Shown: positions 44,691-53,774 of the stretch, piece after piece | Position numbering within the stretch: position 1 is the stretch's first letter | Layout: the number at the start of each line of letters is the position of its first letter | DNA from: Nitrospirillum sp034653275 | Lineage (GTDB): Bacteria; Pseudomonadota; Alphaproteobacteria; Azospirillales; Azospirillaceae | Direction of reading: 5' to 3' | Assembly: GCF_034653275.1 (NCBI RefSeq) | Contig: NZ_JAYEES010000003.1 | Span: 1,364,001-1,428,000, forward strand | Length of the DNA stretch: 64,000 bases | The notes under the pieces: generated by a model | Told to the model about the DNA's origin: nothing | Databases searched by the model: none | The model's input: only the letters and a program-made list of their open reading frames with translations | Position numbers and translations under genes: made by a program

Positions 44691-45398
44691 GTGACCGCCG
44701 CACCCTCCCGTACCCACGACGCCTCCACGGTCCCTGGTACCGCTACATCGGCCACGGGCCCGGCGGCCCTGCTGACGGAGGAGGCGGCGCGCGCCGCCAA
44801 GAAGGCGGTGCGGGTCTCGGCCCGCCGGGTGCGCGCGGAGCTGGAGCTGGATCGCGCCGCGGCCTCCAAGGCGCTGGCCGACAATTTCCTGGGCGCGCTG
44901 CCCCGCATCACCGACGGCTTGGCCCCCGTGGGCCTCACCATCGCCTTCTATTGGCCGGTGGGGGATGAGATCGATCCCCGCCCGCTCATGCACCGGGTGG
45001 TCGCGGCCGGGGTGAAGGCGGCGCTGCCCGTGTGCCAGGCCAAGGGCCAACCCCTGCTGTTCCGCCGCTGGCTGCCCGGCACGCTGCTGTCGCCCGACGT
45101 GATGGGCGTGCCGGCCCCGATGGAGGAGGCCGTGCCCGGCGGCGGCGTCGTGGTGCCCGACGTGGTGCTGGTGCCCTTGCTGGCCTTCGACCGCCGGGGG
45201 CGGCGCCTGGGCTATGGTGCCGGCTTCTACGACCGTACCCTGGCGCTGTTGCGGCGCGAGCATGCCATCCAGGCGGTGGGCATCGCCTTCGCCGACCAGG
45301 AACTGGACAAGGTGCCCTGCGACGCGCATGACCAGGGTTTGGATTGGATCGTCACCGAGCGCTACGCCGTTCGGGCCGGGCAGCGGCGCAAGCGCTGA
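44691..45398 (+). CDS. 5-formyltetrahydrofolate cyclo-ligase
   Basis: Converts 5-formyl-THF to 5,10-methenyl-THF using ATP. 235 residues from GTG 44691. After about 40 variable residues come the basic helix KKAVRVSARRVRAELELD, GLTIAFYWPVGDEIDPRPLM, and the nucleotide-binding LVPLLAFDRRGRRLGYGAGF with FYDRTLALL, all conserved in the YgfA/MTHFS family. Its place right after 6S RNA matches E. coli ygfA. Confidence 0.9.
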   Translation: MTAAPSRTHDASTVPGTATSATGPAALLTEEAARAAKKAVRVSARRVRAELELDRAAASKALADNFLGALPRITDGLAPVGLTIAFYWPVGDEIDPRPLMHRVVAAGVKAALPVCQAKGQPLLFRRWLPGTLLSPDVMGVPAPMEEAVPGGGVVVPDVVLVPLLAFDRRGRRLGYGAGFYDRTLALLRREHAIQAVGIAFADQELDKVPCDAHDQGLDWIVTERYAVRAGQRRKR

Positions 45399-45421
45399 CC
45401 GTTTTCGGGGTTGAGGAAGTC

Positions 45422-46252
45422 ATGCGTCTGTTGTTCCTGGGTGACGTGGTGGGTCGCAGCGGCCGTGACGGCGTGTTGCGGCACCTGCCGGAGCTGCGCA
45501 AGGCGCTGTCGCTGGACTTCGTCATCGTGAACGGGGAGAACGCGGCCGGTGGCTTCGGCATCACCGAGAAGATCGCGCAGGAGTTCTTCGCCGCCGGCGT
45601 CGACTGCCTGACCACCGGCAACCACGTCTGGGACCAGAAGGAACTGGTGGGACAGATCGACCGCTTGCCCAACGTGCTGCGCCCCCTGAACTATCCCGAG
45701 GGCACGCCCGGTCGCGGCGCCTCGCTGCTGCCCACGCGCGACGGGCGGCGCAAGGTGCTGGTGGTCAACGTCATGGCCCGCCTGTTCATGGACGCCCTGG
45801 ACGACCCCTTCGCCGCGGTGGAGAAGGTGCTGCGCACCTATCGCCTGGGCCCCAACGCGGCGGACGCCATCGTCATCGACGTGCATGGCGAGGCGTCGTC
45901 CGAGAAGATGGCCATGGGCCATTTCTGCGACGGCCGCGTCACCCTGGTGGTGGGCACCCACACCCACACGCCCACGGCCGACACCCAGATCCTGAACGGA
46001 CGCACCGCCTATCAGACCGACGCCGGCATGTGCGGCGACTATGACAGCGTCATCGGCATGAAGAAGGAGGCGGCGGTGCTGCGCCTGACGCGCAAGCTGC
46101 CGACCGACCGCCTGACCCCGGCGGAGAACGACGCCACCGTCAGCGTCTGCGGCGTGTTCGTGGAAACGGACGACCGTACCGGCTTGGCCGTGCGGGCCGA
46201 GGCGGTGCGCGTGGGCGGCCGCCTGTCGCAGTCTTTGCCCAAGCTGAGCTGA
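45422..46252 (+). CDS. YmdB family metallophosphoesterase (TIGR00282)
   Basis: 276 residues from ATG 45422. The metal-binding motifs are visible: GDVVGRSGRDGV, VNGENAAGGFGIT, LTTGNHVWDQKEL, VDVHGEASSEKMAMGHF and VVGTHTHTPTADTQIL, plus GMCGDYDSVIGM. By family knowledge members are dinuclear phosphodiesterases acting on 2',3'-cyclic nucleotides. It is in tandem with the cyclo-ligase 24 bases upstream and yebC downstream. Confidence 0.9.
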   Translation: MRLLFLGDVVGRSGRDGVLRHLPELRKALSLDFVIVNGENAAGGFGITEKIAQEFFAAGVDCLTTGNHVWDQKELVGQIDRLPNVLRPLNYPEGTPGRGASLLPTRDGRRKVLVVNVMARLFMDALDDPFAAVEKVLRTYRLGPNAADAIVIDVHGEASSEKMAMGHFCDGRVTLVVGTHTHTPTADTQILNGRTAYQTDAGMCGDYDSVIGMKKEAAVLRLTRKLPTDRLTPAENDATVSVCGVFVETDDRTGLAVRAEAVRVGGRLSQSLPKLS

Positions 46253-46494
46253 GTTGCCCGCCTTTCGCCCTATCGGCCGGCGCCTTTCCGGTTAGCAATG
46301 CAGAAACCTCCTTGGCGGCGTTGCCGGAATTCCGCCATAAAGCGGCCGTAACTCGGACGGAAAGCACGGTCCTGTGACAAGCCTGTGGCAAGCTTCGCCC
46401 CCAGGCCTGTCCCTGGGCGTGCCTGGTGCCACAACATGTGGTACAAGCTGCCCGGATATACCCCGCTCAACCCCCATATAGAGTTCAGGGTCCC

Positions 46495-47244
46495 ATGGCT
46501 GGACATTCACAGTTCAAGAACATCATGCACCGCAAGGGCGCCCAGGACGTCAAGCGGTCCAAGCTGTTCAACAAGCTCGCGCGTGAAATCACCGTGGCCG
46601 CCAAGGCGGGCCTGCCCGACCCGGGGCACAACCCGCGCCTGCGCGCCGCCATCCAGGCCGCCCGCGTGCAGAACATGCCGCGAGACCGCATCGACCGCGC
46701 CATCAAGCAGGGCACGCCCGGCGCCGGCGACGACACCAATTATGATGAGGTGCGGTATGAGGGCTATGGCCCCGGCGGCGTCGCCCTGATCGTCGAGGCG
46801 CTGACCGACAACCGCAACCGCACCGCCTCGGAAGTGCGCTCCGCCTTCTCCAAGCACGGTGGCACGCTGGGCGAGACCAATTCGGTCAGCTTCATGTTCA
46901 ACCGCATCGGCCTGATCACCTATCCGGCCGCCGTGGCGGATGCCGACACCGTGCTGGAGGCCGCCATCGAGGCTGGCGCCGACGATGTCAGCAGTGATGA
47001 GGAGAGTCACTCCATCATCACCGGCGTCGACAGCCTGGGCGAGGTGCGCGACGCGCTGGAAGCCAAGTTCGGCGCGCCCGAAGGCGCCAAGCTGACCTGG
47101 CAGCCGCTGAACACCGTGGCCCCGTCGGAAGACGCGGCGCAGAGCTTGCTGAAGCTGTTGGACGTGCTGGATGACAGCGACGACGTGCAGAACGTCATCG
47201 GCAACTTCGAACTGTCGCCGGAGCTTCTGGAGAAGCTGGGCTAA
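46495..47244 (+). CDS. yebC: YebC/PmpR family regulatory protein
   Basis: 249 residues from ATG 46495 (MAGHSQFKNIMHRKGAQDVK). The hallmark NPRLRAAIQAARVQNMPRDR, YEGYGPGGVALIVEALTDN and GGTLGETNSVSFMFN are all present. Once called a transcription regulator, the family is now also linked to translation of proline-rich sequences, which would fit the efp/epmA genes in this window. It is the first gene of the yebC-ruvCAB block, a common order. Confidence 0.95.
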   Translation: MAGHSQFKNIMHRKGAQDVKRSKLFNKLAREITVAAKAGLPDPGHNPRLRAAIQAARVQNMPRDRIDRAIKQGTPGAGDDTNYDEVRYEGYGPGGVALIVEALTDNRNRTASEVRSAFSKHGGTLGETNSVSFMFNRIGLITYPAAVADADTVLEAAIEAGADDVSSDEESHSIITGVDSLGEVRDALEAKFGAPEGAKLTWQPLNTVAPSEDAAQSLLKLLDVLDDSDDVQNVIGNFELSPELLEKLG

Positions 47245-47270
47245 GCCGGACGGAAAGGGGGACGGCGGCC

Positions 47271-47795
47271 ATGGGGGATCGGTCGATCCGCGTGCTGGGC
47301 CTTGATCCAGGCTTGCGCAACATGGGCTGGGGCGTCATCGACGTCTCGGGCAACCGGTTGACGCATGTCGCCGACGGGGTCGTGCATTCCGATGACCGGG
47401 ACGATCTGGCCCGCCGTCTCGTCACCCTGTACGACGGCCTGCAGGACGTCATCCGGACCTGGACGCCGGACGAGGCGGCGGTGGAAGAGACCTTCGTGAA
47501 CAAGAACCCCGTCTCCACCCTGAAGCTGGGGCAGGCGCGGGGCATCGCCCTGCTGGCCCCGGCGCGAGAAGGGCTGCCCGTGTCGGAATACCCGCCCAAC
47601 CTGGTGAAGAAGTCGGTGGTGGGCGCCGGCCACGCCGACAAGACGCAGGTGCAGGCCATGGTGCGCATGCTGTTGCCGGGCTTCCAGTTGTCCAAGGCGG
47701 ACGCCGCCGACGCCCTGGCCGTCGCCATCTGCCATGCCCACCACAGCCAGACGCGGCGCCTGGTGGGCGGCATCATGGCGGGGGCGGCCCGATGA
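47271..47795 (+). CDS. ruvC: Holliday junction endonuclease RuvC
   Basis: 174-residue resolvase, active as a dimer with RuvAB. The acidic catalytic residues are in place: Asp in LGLDPGLRNMGWG, Glu in AVEETFVNKNP, and the C-terminal pair in SKADAADALAVAICHAHH. The stop overlaps the ruvA ATG by 4 bases. Confidence 0.96.
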   Translation: MGDRSIRVLGLDPGLRNMGWGVIDVSGNRLTHVADGVVHSDDRDDLARRLVTLYDGLQDVIRTWTPDEAAVEETFVNKNPVSTLKLGQARGIALLAPAREGLPVSEYPPNLVKKSVVGAGHADKTQVQAMVRMLLPGFQLSKADAADALAVAICHAHHSQTRRLVGGIMAGAAR

Positions 47796-48418
47796 TCGCG
47801 AAACTCAAGGGCCTGCTGGACAGCACCGGCCTGGACTGGGCCATCATCGACGTGGGTGGGGTGGGCTATCTGGTCTCCGCTTCCTCCCGCACTTTGCGCC
47901 GCCTGGGCGGGGTGGGGGAGGCCGTCTCGGTCCTGACCGAGATGTGGGTGTCGGAAGACAAGATGCAGCTGTTCGCCTTCGCCGACGTGGCGGAGCGGGA
48001 CTGGTTCCGCCTGCTGACCACGGTGCAGGGGGTGGGCGCCCGCGTGGCCCTGGCCGTGCTGTCCGTGCTGTCGCCGGAGCAGATCGCCCAGGCGCTGATG
48101 GCCCAGGACAAGACGGCGCTGACCCAGGCCGATGGCGTGGGACCGAAGCTCGCCACCCGCATGATCAGCGAACTGAAGGACAAGGTGCCCTCGCTGGCGC
48201 TGGCCCCCACCTTGGCCGGCACGCCGGCCGGTAAGACGGACGCGGCCGCCGCGCCCGCCGCCAACGGCGCCGTGGCCGACGCGGTCTCCGCCCTGGTCAA
48301 CCTGGGCTACAAGCGGCTGGAGGCCTTCGCCGCCGTCACCACCTGCGCCGCGCGCCTGGGGCCTGAGGCCGGCGTTTCCGAACTGATCCGCGCCGGGCTC
48401 AAGGAACTGAGCGCATGA
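47792..48418 (+). CDS. ruvA: Holliday junction branch migration protein RuvA
   Basis: 208-residue junction-binding subunit. The N-terminal OB fold (MIAKLKGLLDSTGLDWAIID, VGGVGYLV), two helix-hairpin-helix motifs (LLTTVQGVGARVALAVLSVL and LTQADGVGPKLATRMISELK), an Ala-rich linker, and the C-terminal RuvB-binding domain (AVSALVNLGYKRLEA) are all present. Both ends overlap neighbouring genes by 4 bases. Confidence 0.95.
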   Translation: MIAKLKGLLDSTGLDWAIIDVGGVGYLVSASSRTLRRLGGVGEAVSVLTEMWVSEDKMQLFAFADVAERDWFRLLTTVQGVGARVALAVLSVLSPEQIAQALMAQDKTALTQADGVGPKLATRMISELKDKVPSLALAPTLAGTPAGKTDAAAAPAANGAVADAVSALVNLGYKRLEAFAAVTTCAARLGPEAGVSELIRAGLKELSA

Positions 48419-49503
48419 GCGGCGGCCCGGAATCGGATCGCCTGGTGAGTCGCGAGCGCGCCGCCGGCGATGGCATGGACGTGTCGCTGCGCCCGCTGTC
48501 CCTGGCCGACTTCACCGGCCAACGCCAAGTGCGCGAGAACCTGTCCATCTTCATCCAGGCCGCCCGGTCGCGCGGCGAATCGCTGGACCATGTGCTGCTG
48601 TTCGGCCCCCCGGGCCTGGGCAAGACCACCCTGGCCCAGATCGTGGCGAAGGAAATGGGAGCGGGGTTCCGCGCCACCTCCGGCCCGGTCATCGCCAAGG
48701 CCGGCGACCTGGCGGCCCTGCTGACCAATTTGCAGCCGCACGACGTGCTGTTCATCGACGAGATCCATCGCCTGTCCCCGGCGGTGGAGGAGATCCTCTA
48801 TCCGGCCATGGAGGATTTCCACCTGGACCTCATCATCGGTGAGGGGCCGGCCGCGCGGTCGGTCCGCATCGATTTGCCGCCCTTCACCCTGGTGGGCGCC
48901 ACCACCCGGTCGGGCCTGATCACCCGGCCCTTGCGGGAGCGCTTCGGCATTCCGCTGCGCATGCAGTTCTATGAGCCGGAGGAGTTGCAGCTGATCGTCA
49001 GCCGTGCCGCCCGCCTGCTGGACATGCCGCTGCTACCCGAGGGGGCGCTGGAAATCGCGCGCCGGTCGCGCGGCACGCCGCGCGTTGCGGGCCGGCTGCT
49101 GCGCCGGGTGCGGGACTTCGCCGCCGTGGCGGGGGCGGAGGTCATAGACGCCCGCGCGGCCGACATCGCCCTGACCCGGCTGGAGGTCGACCGCCTGGGC
49201 TTCGACGCCATGGACCGGCGCTACCTCAACTGCATCGCCAACAATTACGGCGGCGGCCCGGTGGGGGTGGAGACGCTGGCGGCCGCCTTGTCGGAACAGC
49301 GCGACGTGCTGGAAGAGGTGATCGAGCCCTATCTGATCCAGCAGGGCCTGCTGCAGCGCACGCCGCGCGGCCGCCTGCTGACCGACATGGGCTATCGCTA
49401 CCTGGGCCTGCCCGCCCCCGTCGCCACCCCGGCGCGTCAGCTGGACCTGCTGGGCCCTGTCGACGTCGAGGGGTCGGACGCGGAGGAGGGGCCCGATGTC
49501 TGA
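48415..49503 (+). CDS. ruvB: Holliday junction DNA helicase RuvB
   Basis: 362-residue AAA+ motor of branch migration. LRPLSLADFTGQRQVRENL at the N-terminus, Walker A GPPGLGKTT, Walker B VLFIDEIHRL, sensor 1 GATTRSGLITRPLRERFGI and the C-terminal winged helix (YLIQQGLLQRTPRGR) are intact. Its last 8 bases overlap the ybgC start, linking the ruv and tol blocks. Confidence 0.96.
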   Translation: MSGGPESDRLVSRERAAGDGMDVSLRPLSLADFTGQRQVRENLSIFIQAARSRGESLDHVLLFGPPGLGKTTLAQIVAKEMGAGFRATSGPVIAKAGDLAALLTNLQPHDVLFIDEIHRLSPAVEEILYPAMEDFHLDLIIGEGPAARSVRIDLPPFTLVGATTRSGLITRPLRERFGIPLRMQFYEPEELQLIVSRAARLLDMPLLPEGALEIARRSRGTPRVAGRLLRRVRDFAAVAGAEVIDARAADIALTRLEVDRLGFDAMDRRYLNCIANNYGGGPVGVETLAAALSEQRDVLEEVIEPYLIQQGLLQRTPRGRLLTDMGYRYLGLPAPVATPARQLDLLGPVDVEGSDAEEGPDV

Positions 49504-50101
49504 GGCGCCCAACCGCTCTGTTGGCCATCTGTCCGGCCACATGGTGGACGACGTCCACCACTTCCCCGTCCGCGTCTACTACGAGGACACGGACGCCGGC
49601 GGCATCGTCTACCACGCCAACTACCTGCGCTATGCCGAGCGGGCGCGGACGGAAATGCTGCGGACCTTGGGCGTGCCGCATGCGAAGCAGGTGGCGGCGA
49701 CGGGCGTCGCCTTCGCCGTGCGCCGCTGCACCATGGACTTCCTGGCGCCGGCCCGGCTGGAGGACACACTTTTGGTGCGCAGCCGCATCACCAGTGTCAC
49801 GGGCGCCACGGTTCTGGCGGAACAGACCATATACCGGCCACAAAGTGGTGGCATCGTTGCGCCCGGCATGGCGACCCCGGACATGGGGAAGGGGGAAGAC
49901 CAGGTCCTGGTCCGGCTGAGCCTGAAACTGGCCTGCATCAACGCCCAAGGGCGGGCGGTGCGGGTCCCGACGCCGGTGGCGGAGGCCTTCGCCCGTTTGG
50001 GGGTGGCCCGCGACTCCGGTGACGACGCACGCCGCGGCGACGGCGGAAAGATCAATTCGAAGGGTGACGGCGCGTCGACGGGCGCCCCGTCCGAAGAGTG
50101 A
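49496..50101 (+). CDS. ybgC: Tol-Pal system-associated acyl-CoA thioesterase
   Basis: Hot-dog-fold thioesterase, first gene of the tol-pal cluster. The active-site segment YYEDTDAGGIVYHANYLRYA is intact, followed by MDFLAPARLEDTLLVRSRI. At 201 residues it is longer than the usual 130-150: an insertion after IYRPQSGG (GIVAPGMATPDMGKGEDQ) and a Gly/Asp/Ser-rich tail of about 40 residues account for this. It precedes tolQ by only a few bases, so it is in the operon. Confidence 0.9.
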   Translation: MSEAPNRSVGHLSGHMVDDVHHFPVRVYYEDTDAGGIVYHANYLRYAERARTEMLRTLGVPHAKQVAATGVAFAVRRCTMDFLAPARLEDTLLVRSRITSVTGATVLAEQTIYRPQSGGIVAPGMATPDMGKGEDQVLVRLSLKLACINAQGRAVRVPTPVAEAFARLGVARDSGDDARRGDGGKINSKGDGASTGAPSEE

Positions 50102-50109
50102 GAGTGGCG

Positions 50110-50838
50110 ATGCAGCATCAGATCATGAATTTCGTGGCCCTGGGCGCCAATCCGGCGGCGGACCTGTCGGCCCTCAGCCTGTTCATGACGGCCAACTGGC
50201 TGGTCAAGGCCATCATGCTGGGGCTGCTGGCGGCCTCGGTCTGGGTGTGGGCCATCATCTTCGACAAGTCGATCAAGCTGCGCCGCATGAAGGCCGCCGC
50301 CGCCGATTTCGAGGAGCAGTTCTGGTCCGGTGGTTCGCTGGACCAGTTGTATGAAGAGGTGGGCAAGGCCCCCAGCGACCCGCTGTCCGCCACCTTCGCC
50401 GCCGGCATGCGCGAATGGCGCCACGCCAATGAACGCGGGCTGACCTCCTCCGGCGCCATGCGCGCCAATCTGGCCCAGCGCATCGAGCGCGTGATGTCCG
50501 TGACCGTCAGCCGCGAGATGGCCCAGACCGAGCGCTACATCACCGTGCTGGCCACCGTCGGGTCCAACGCCCCCTTCGTCGGCCTGCTGGGCACGGTGTG
50601 GGGCATCATGCACAGCTTCACCAGCATCGCGGCGGCCGGCAACACCAGCCTGGCGGTCGTGGCCCCCTCCATCGCCGAGGCGCTGTTCGCCACGGCCCTG
50701 GGCCTGGTGGCGGCCATCCCGGCCAGCATCGCCTACAACAAGTTCTCGTCCGACATCGCCCGCTTCGGCGACCGGCTGGACTCATTCGTGACAGAATTCA
50801 GCGCCATCCTGCAACGCCACCTGGAAGAGCGGGGCTGA
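50110..50838 (+). CDS. tolQ: Tol-Pal system protein TolQ
   Basis: Inner-membrane channel subunit that with TolR uses the proton gradient to energise TolA during division. About 242 residues from ATG 50110; a GTG at 50098 is an alternative. Three helices: about 25-45 (AIMLGLLAASVWVWAIIF), and the channel pair TVGSNAPFVGLLGTVWGIMH and IAEALFATALGLVAAIPASI. One base separates the stop from tolR. Confidence 0.95.
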   Translation: MQHQIMNFVALGANPAADLSALSLFMTANWLVKAIMLGLLAASVWVWAIIFDKSIKLRRMKAAAADFEEQFWSGGSLDQLYEEVGKAPSDPLSATFAAGMREWRHANERGLTSSGAMRANLAQRIERVMSVTVSREMAQTERYITVLATVGSNAPFVGLLGTVWGIMHSFTSIAAAGNTSLAVVAPSIAEALFATALGLVAAIPASIAYNKFSSDIARFGDRLDSFVTEFSAILQRHLEERG

Positions 50839-50839
50839 C

Positions 50840-51289
50840 ATGGGCGCGTCGCTATCGGGAAAGCAGTCCACCGGCCGGGGGCGGCGCCGCGCGCGCCCCA
50901 TGGCCGACATCAACGTGACGCCCATGGTGGACGTCATGCTGGTGCTGCTCATCATCTTCATGGTGACCGCGCCCTTGCTGACCGTGGGCGTGCCGGTCGA
51001 CCTGCCCAAGACCAACGCCAAGGCCATCCCGGGCCAGGATGAACCGCTGGTCGTGTCCATCCGCGACAACGGCGACGTCTACCTCAACGAGACCAAGACG
51101 GACCTGATCGACCTGGTGCCGCGCCTTGAGGCCATCAGCCAGAACAACGCCGACGCGCGCATCTTCGTGCGCGGCGACAAGTCCCTGGCCTATGGCCGCA
51201 TCGTCGAGGTCATGGGGGCGATCAGCAGCGCCGGCTACAAGAAGGTGTCGCTGATCGCGCAATTGCCTGACACCCCGGCCCGTCGCTAG
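50840..51289 (+). CDS. tolR: Tol-Pal system protein TolR
   Basis: 149-residue ExbD-family partner of TolQ. The basic N-terminus (GRGRRRARPMADINVTP) is followed by one membrane helix with the functional Asp in MVDVMLVLLIIFMV, then the periplasmic domain ending AGYKKVSLIAQ. Typical length and order. Confidence 0.95.
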   Translation: MGASLSGKQSTGRGRRRARPMADINVTPMVDVMLVLLIIFMVTAPLLTVGVPVDLPKTNAKAIPGQDEPLVVSIRDNGDVYLNETKTDLIDLVPRLEAISQNNADARIFVRGDKSLAYGRIVEVMGAISSAGYKKVSLIAQLPDTPARR

Positions 51290-51309
51290 CAGGAAGCCAG
51301 ACCGATCCC

Positions 51310-52266
51310 ATGCGTCCGGCCATCATCTTTTCAGTCGTCCTGCATGTCGCGCTGCTGCTGCTGGCGATCCTTGGCCTGCCTTTGCTGAAAAGCGAACCAC
51401 TGGTCATGTCGGAGCCCGTGGCGGTGGAGATGGACATCAGCGAGCTGACCAACACGTCGGTCAAGCCGCCGGAAACCCCGCAGCCGCCGGCGCCCAAGGC
51501 GCCGGAGCCGCAGCCCGACCCGACCCCGCCCACCCCGCCGCAACAGCAGGCCGAGGCCGAACCGGCCCCGCCACCGCCGGAAAAGGTGCCGGAGAAGCCG
51601 ACCCCGCCCGAACCGCCGAAGCCGGAGCCGCCCAAGCCCGCGCCCACCCCGCCGCCCCCGCCGGAGCCCGAGGCCCTGCCCATCAAGAAGATGGAGGTGC
51701 CCAAGGTGGAAGAGCAGAAGACGGTGGAGCTGGAACAGCCCAAGCCCGTGCCGAAGCCGGAACCGAAGCCCGAGCCCCCCAAGCCTGAACCCAAGAAGCC
51801 TGAGCCGCCGAAGAAGGATACGCCGTCCTTGGACAGCATCCTGAAGAACGTGGACAAGCTGAAGGAAGACAAGCCCAAGGACACGGCGAAGGACACTCCG
51901 GCGAAGGACACGCCTAAGTCGCCGCAGACCTCGGTGGCTCAGCCTCAATCCGACCATCTTTCGGCGTCAGAACAGGATGCTTTGCGCTCGCAATTGGCGG
52001 GTTGCTGGGCGGTGCCGGCTGGCGGCAAGGATGTGGACAAGATGAGCGCCGACATTCGCGTCACCTTCGACAGTTCCATGCACGTCACCAAGGTGGACTA
52101 CGTGTCCGGCAACGGCTCGCTGTCCAATCCCACGTACCGCAGCTTCGTGGAAAGCACCCTCCGCGCGCTGCAGAAGGATCAGTGTTCGACCTTGCGCCTG
52201 CCCAAGGAAAAGTACGGCGGGGCCGGGTCCATCGTGTTCACGTTCAGCCCGAAGGACATGTTCTGA
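51310..52266 (+). CDS. tolA: cell envelope integrity protein TolA
   Basis: Links TolQR in the inner membrane with Pal/TolB at the outer membrane. 318 residues: N-terminal membrane helix with the conserved SVVLHVALLLLAILGL, a periplasm-spanning middle region, and a C-terminal domain (about 215-318) with LRSQLAGCWAVPAGGKDVD and VDYVSGNGSLSNPTYRSFV. The middle region is Pro/Lys/Glu-rich (PPKPEPPKPAPTPPPPPEPE), TonB-like, instead of the Ala/Lys helix of enteric TolA. The stop overlaps the tolB ATG. Confidence 0.92.
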   Translation: MRPAIIFSVVLHVALLLLAILGLPLLKSEPLVMSEPVAVEMDISELTNTSVKPPETPQPPAPKAPEPQPDPTPPTPPQQQAEAEPAPPPPEKVPEKPTPPEPPKPEPPKPAPTPPPPPEPEALPIKKMEVPKVEEQKTVELEQPKPVPKPEPKPEPPKPEPKKPEPPKKDTPSLDSILKNVDKLKEDKPKDTAKDTPAKDTPKSPQTSVAQPQSDHLSASEQDALRSQLAGCWAVPAGGKDVDKMSADIRVTFDSSMHVTKVDYVSGNGSLSNPTYRSFVESTLRALQKDQCSTLRLPKEKYGGAGSIVFTFSPKDMF

Positions 52267-53600
52267 TGACCACGCGACAGACGCTAACCGCCCTACGGCG
52301 CGCCATCGCCCTGGCTGCCGTGATGATCATGGCGGTCGCGGTTCAGGCCAAGGCCGAGCTGCATCTCGATATCACCTCGGGCACGGTCCAGCCGCTGCCC
52401 ATCGCCGTCACCCAGTTCTATGGGGAAGCGGTGGGCGCGCAGATCGCCAATGTGGTCGAGGCCGACCTGGAACGCTCCGGCCTGTTCCGCCCGCTGGACC
52501 ACCGCGCCTTCATCCAGACGCCGGACCAGCTGGCCAACGGCCTGCCGCGCTACGGCGACTGGAAGGTCATCAACGCCCAGGCCCTGGTCAGCGGCACCGC
52601 CAGCATCCAGCCTGATGGCCGGTTGAAGGTGGAGTTCCGACTGTTCGACGTGCTGGCGCAGCAGCAGCTTACGGGGCTGGCGTACTTCACCCAGCCCGAC
52701 GGCTGGCGCCGCATCGCCCACATCATCGCCGACGCCATCTATAAGCGCATCACGGGCGAGGACGGCTACTTCGACACCCGCATCGTCTACATCGCCGAAT
52801 CAGGTCCGGCGACGGCGCGGCAGAAGCGGCTGGCCATCATGGACCAGGATGGCGAGAACAACCTGTATCTGACCGACGGCCGGGTGCTCGTGTTAACGCC
52901 GCGTTTCTCTCCCACGGCTCAGGAAATTACATACCTGAGTTACTTCAACAACAGGCCTAGGGTGTACATCTTCAACGTGGACACCGGCCGGCAGGAAGTT
53001 TTGGGTGACTTCCCGGGCATGACCTTCGCCCCGCGCTTCTCGCCCGATGGCAACAAGGTCATCATGAGCTTGGCCCAGAACGGCAACACCGACATCTACC
53101 TGCTGGACCTGCGCACCCGTCGTCAGACCCGCCTGACCGACAATCCGGCCATTGATACGGCCCCATCCTTCTCGCCCGACGGAAGTAAAATTACTTTCGA
53201 ATCCGATAGAGGTGGAAGTCAGCAGATCTATACGATGAATGCTGATGGCACGAATGTTCAGCGCATTACTTTCGGCGCCGGTAAGTATGGCACGCCGGTG
53301 TGGTCGCCCCGCGGTGACCTCATCGCCTTCACACGGATCAACGGCGGCCGGTTCTCGATCGGCGTGATCCGCCCCGACGGTTCCGGTGAACGCGAATTGA
53401 GCACCGGTTACTTGGTTGAGGGCCCGACCTGGGCGCCCAACGGCCGTGTCCTCATGTATTTTAAGGAAAAGCCTACGGGTGAGGGCGGTCGCCAGCGCCA
53501 GGTCCGCCTCTACTCCATCGACCTCACCGGTCGCAACGAACGGCAGATGCTGACCCCCACGGACGCCTCCGACCCCGCTTGGTCGCCCTTGATTCCGTGA
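52266..53600 (+). CDS. tolB: Tol-Pal system beta-propeller protein TolB
   Basis: Periplasmic protein that binds Pal and TolA. 444 residues: signal peptide ending VQAKA, N-terminal alpha/beta domain (VEADLERSGLFRPLDHRAFI; YKRITGEDGYFDTRIVYIAE) and a six-bladed WD-like propeller with repeated SPDG units (FSPDGNKVIMSLAQNGNTDI, SDRGGSQQIYTMNADGTN, WAPNGRVLMYF). Two internal stretches (about 52885-52970 and 53180-53275) use AT-rich, rare codons unlike the rest of the gene. Confidence 0.95.
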   Translation: MTTRQTLTALRRAIALAAVMIMAVAVQAKAELHLDITSGTVQPLPIAVTQFYGEAVGAQIANVVEADLERSGLFRPLDHRAFIQTPDQLANGLPRYGDWKVINAQALVSGTASIQPDGRLKVEFRLFDVLAQQQLTGLAYFTQPDGWRRIAHIIADAIYKRITGEDGYFDTRIVYIAESGPATARQKRLAIMDQDGENNLYLTDGRVLVLTPRFSPTAQEITYLSYFNNRPRVYIFNVDTGRQEVLGDFPGMTFAPRFSPDGNKVIMSLAQNGNTDIYLLDLRTRRQTRLTDNPAIDTAPSFSPDGSKITFESDRGGSQQIYTMNADGTNVQRITFGAGKYGTPVWSPRGDLIAFTRINGGRFSIGVIRPDGSGERELSTGYLVEGPTWAPNGRVLMYFKEKPTGEGGRQRQVRLYSIDLTGRNERQMLTPTDASDPAWSPLIP

Positions 53601-53667
53601 TAAGCCCACAGTACTTTCGCAGCGCAAGAGCGACGTAAGACTTGTCGGTCTACAGAGACGGGAATAA

Positions 53668-53701
53668 GTGGCGGTGGTGGCTTGACAGCCGCCGCCGCCA
53701 C
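53668..53701 (+). terminator. GC-rich hairpin between tolB and pal
   Basis: GTGGCGGTGGTGGC and GCCGCCGCCGCCAC pair over 14 positions (two G-T) around the loop TTGACA. No U tract follows, so it may be an attenuator or an end that protects the tol transcript. The loop TTGACA could also serve as a -35 for a pal promoter. Confidence 0.5.
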
Positions 53702-53774
53702 CTCACTTCAATCGAGATCGCGGTCGCGATAATAGCAATCCCACTTTAAAGTTGTCCGTAGGGGGTCTCAAACT

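Noticed and set aside
51460..51830. Tandem repeat or recombination hotspot in tolA
   Set aside because: The repetitive DNA simply encodes the Pro/Lys/Glu-rich spacer of TolA; unit length is irregular and the frame is intact.
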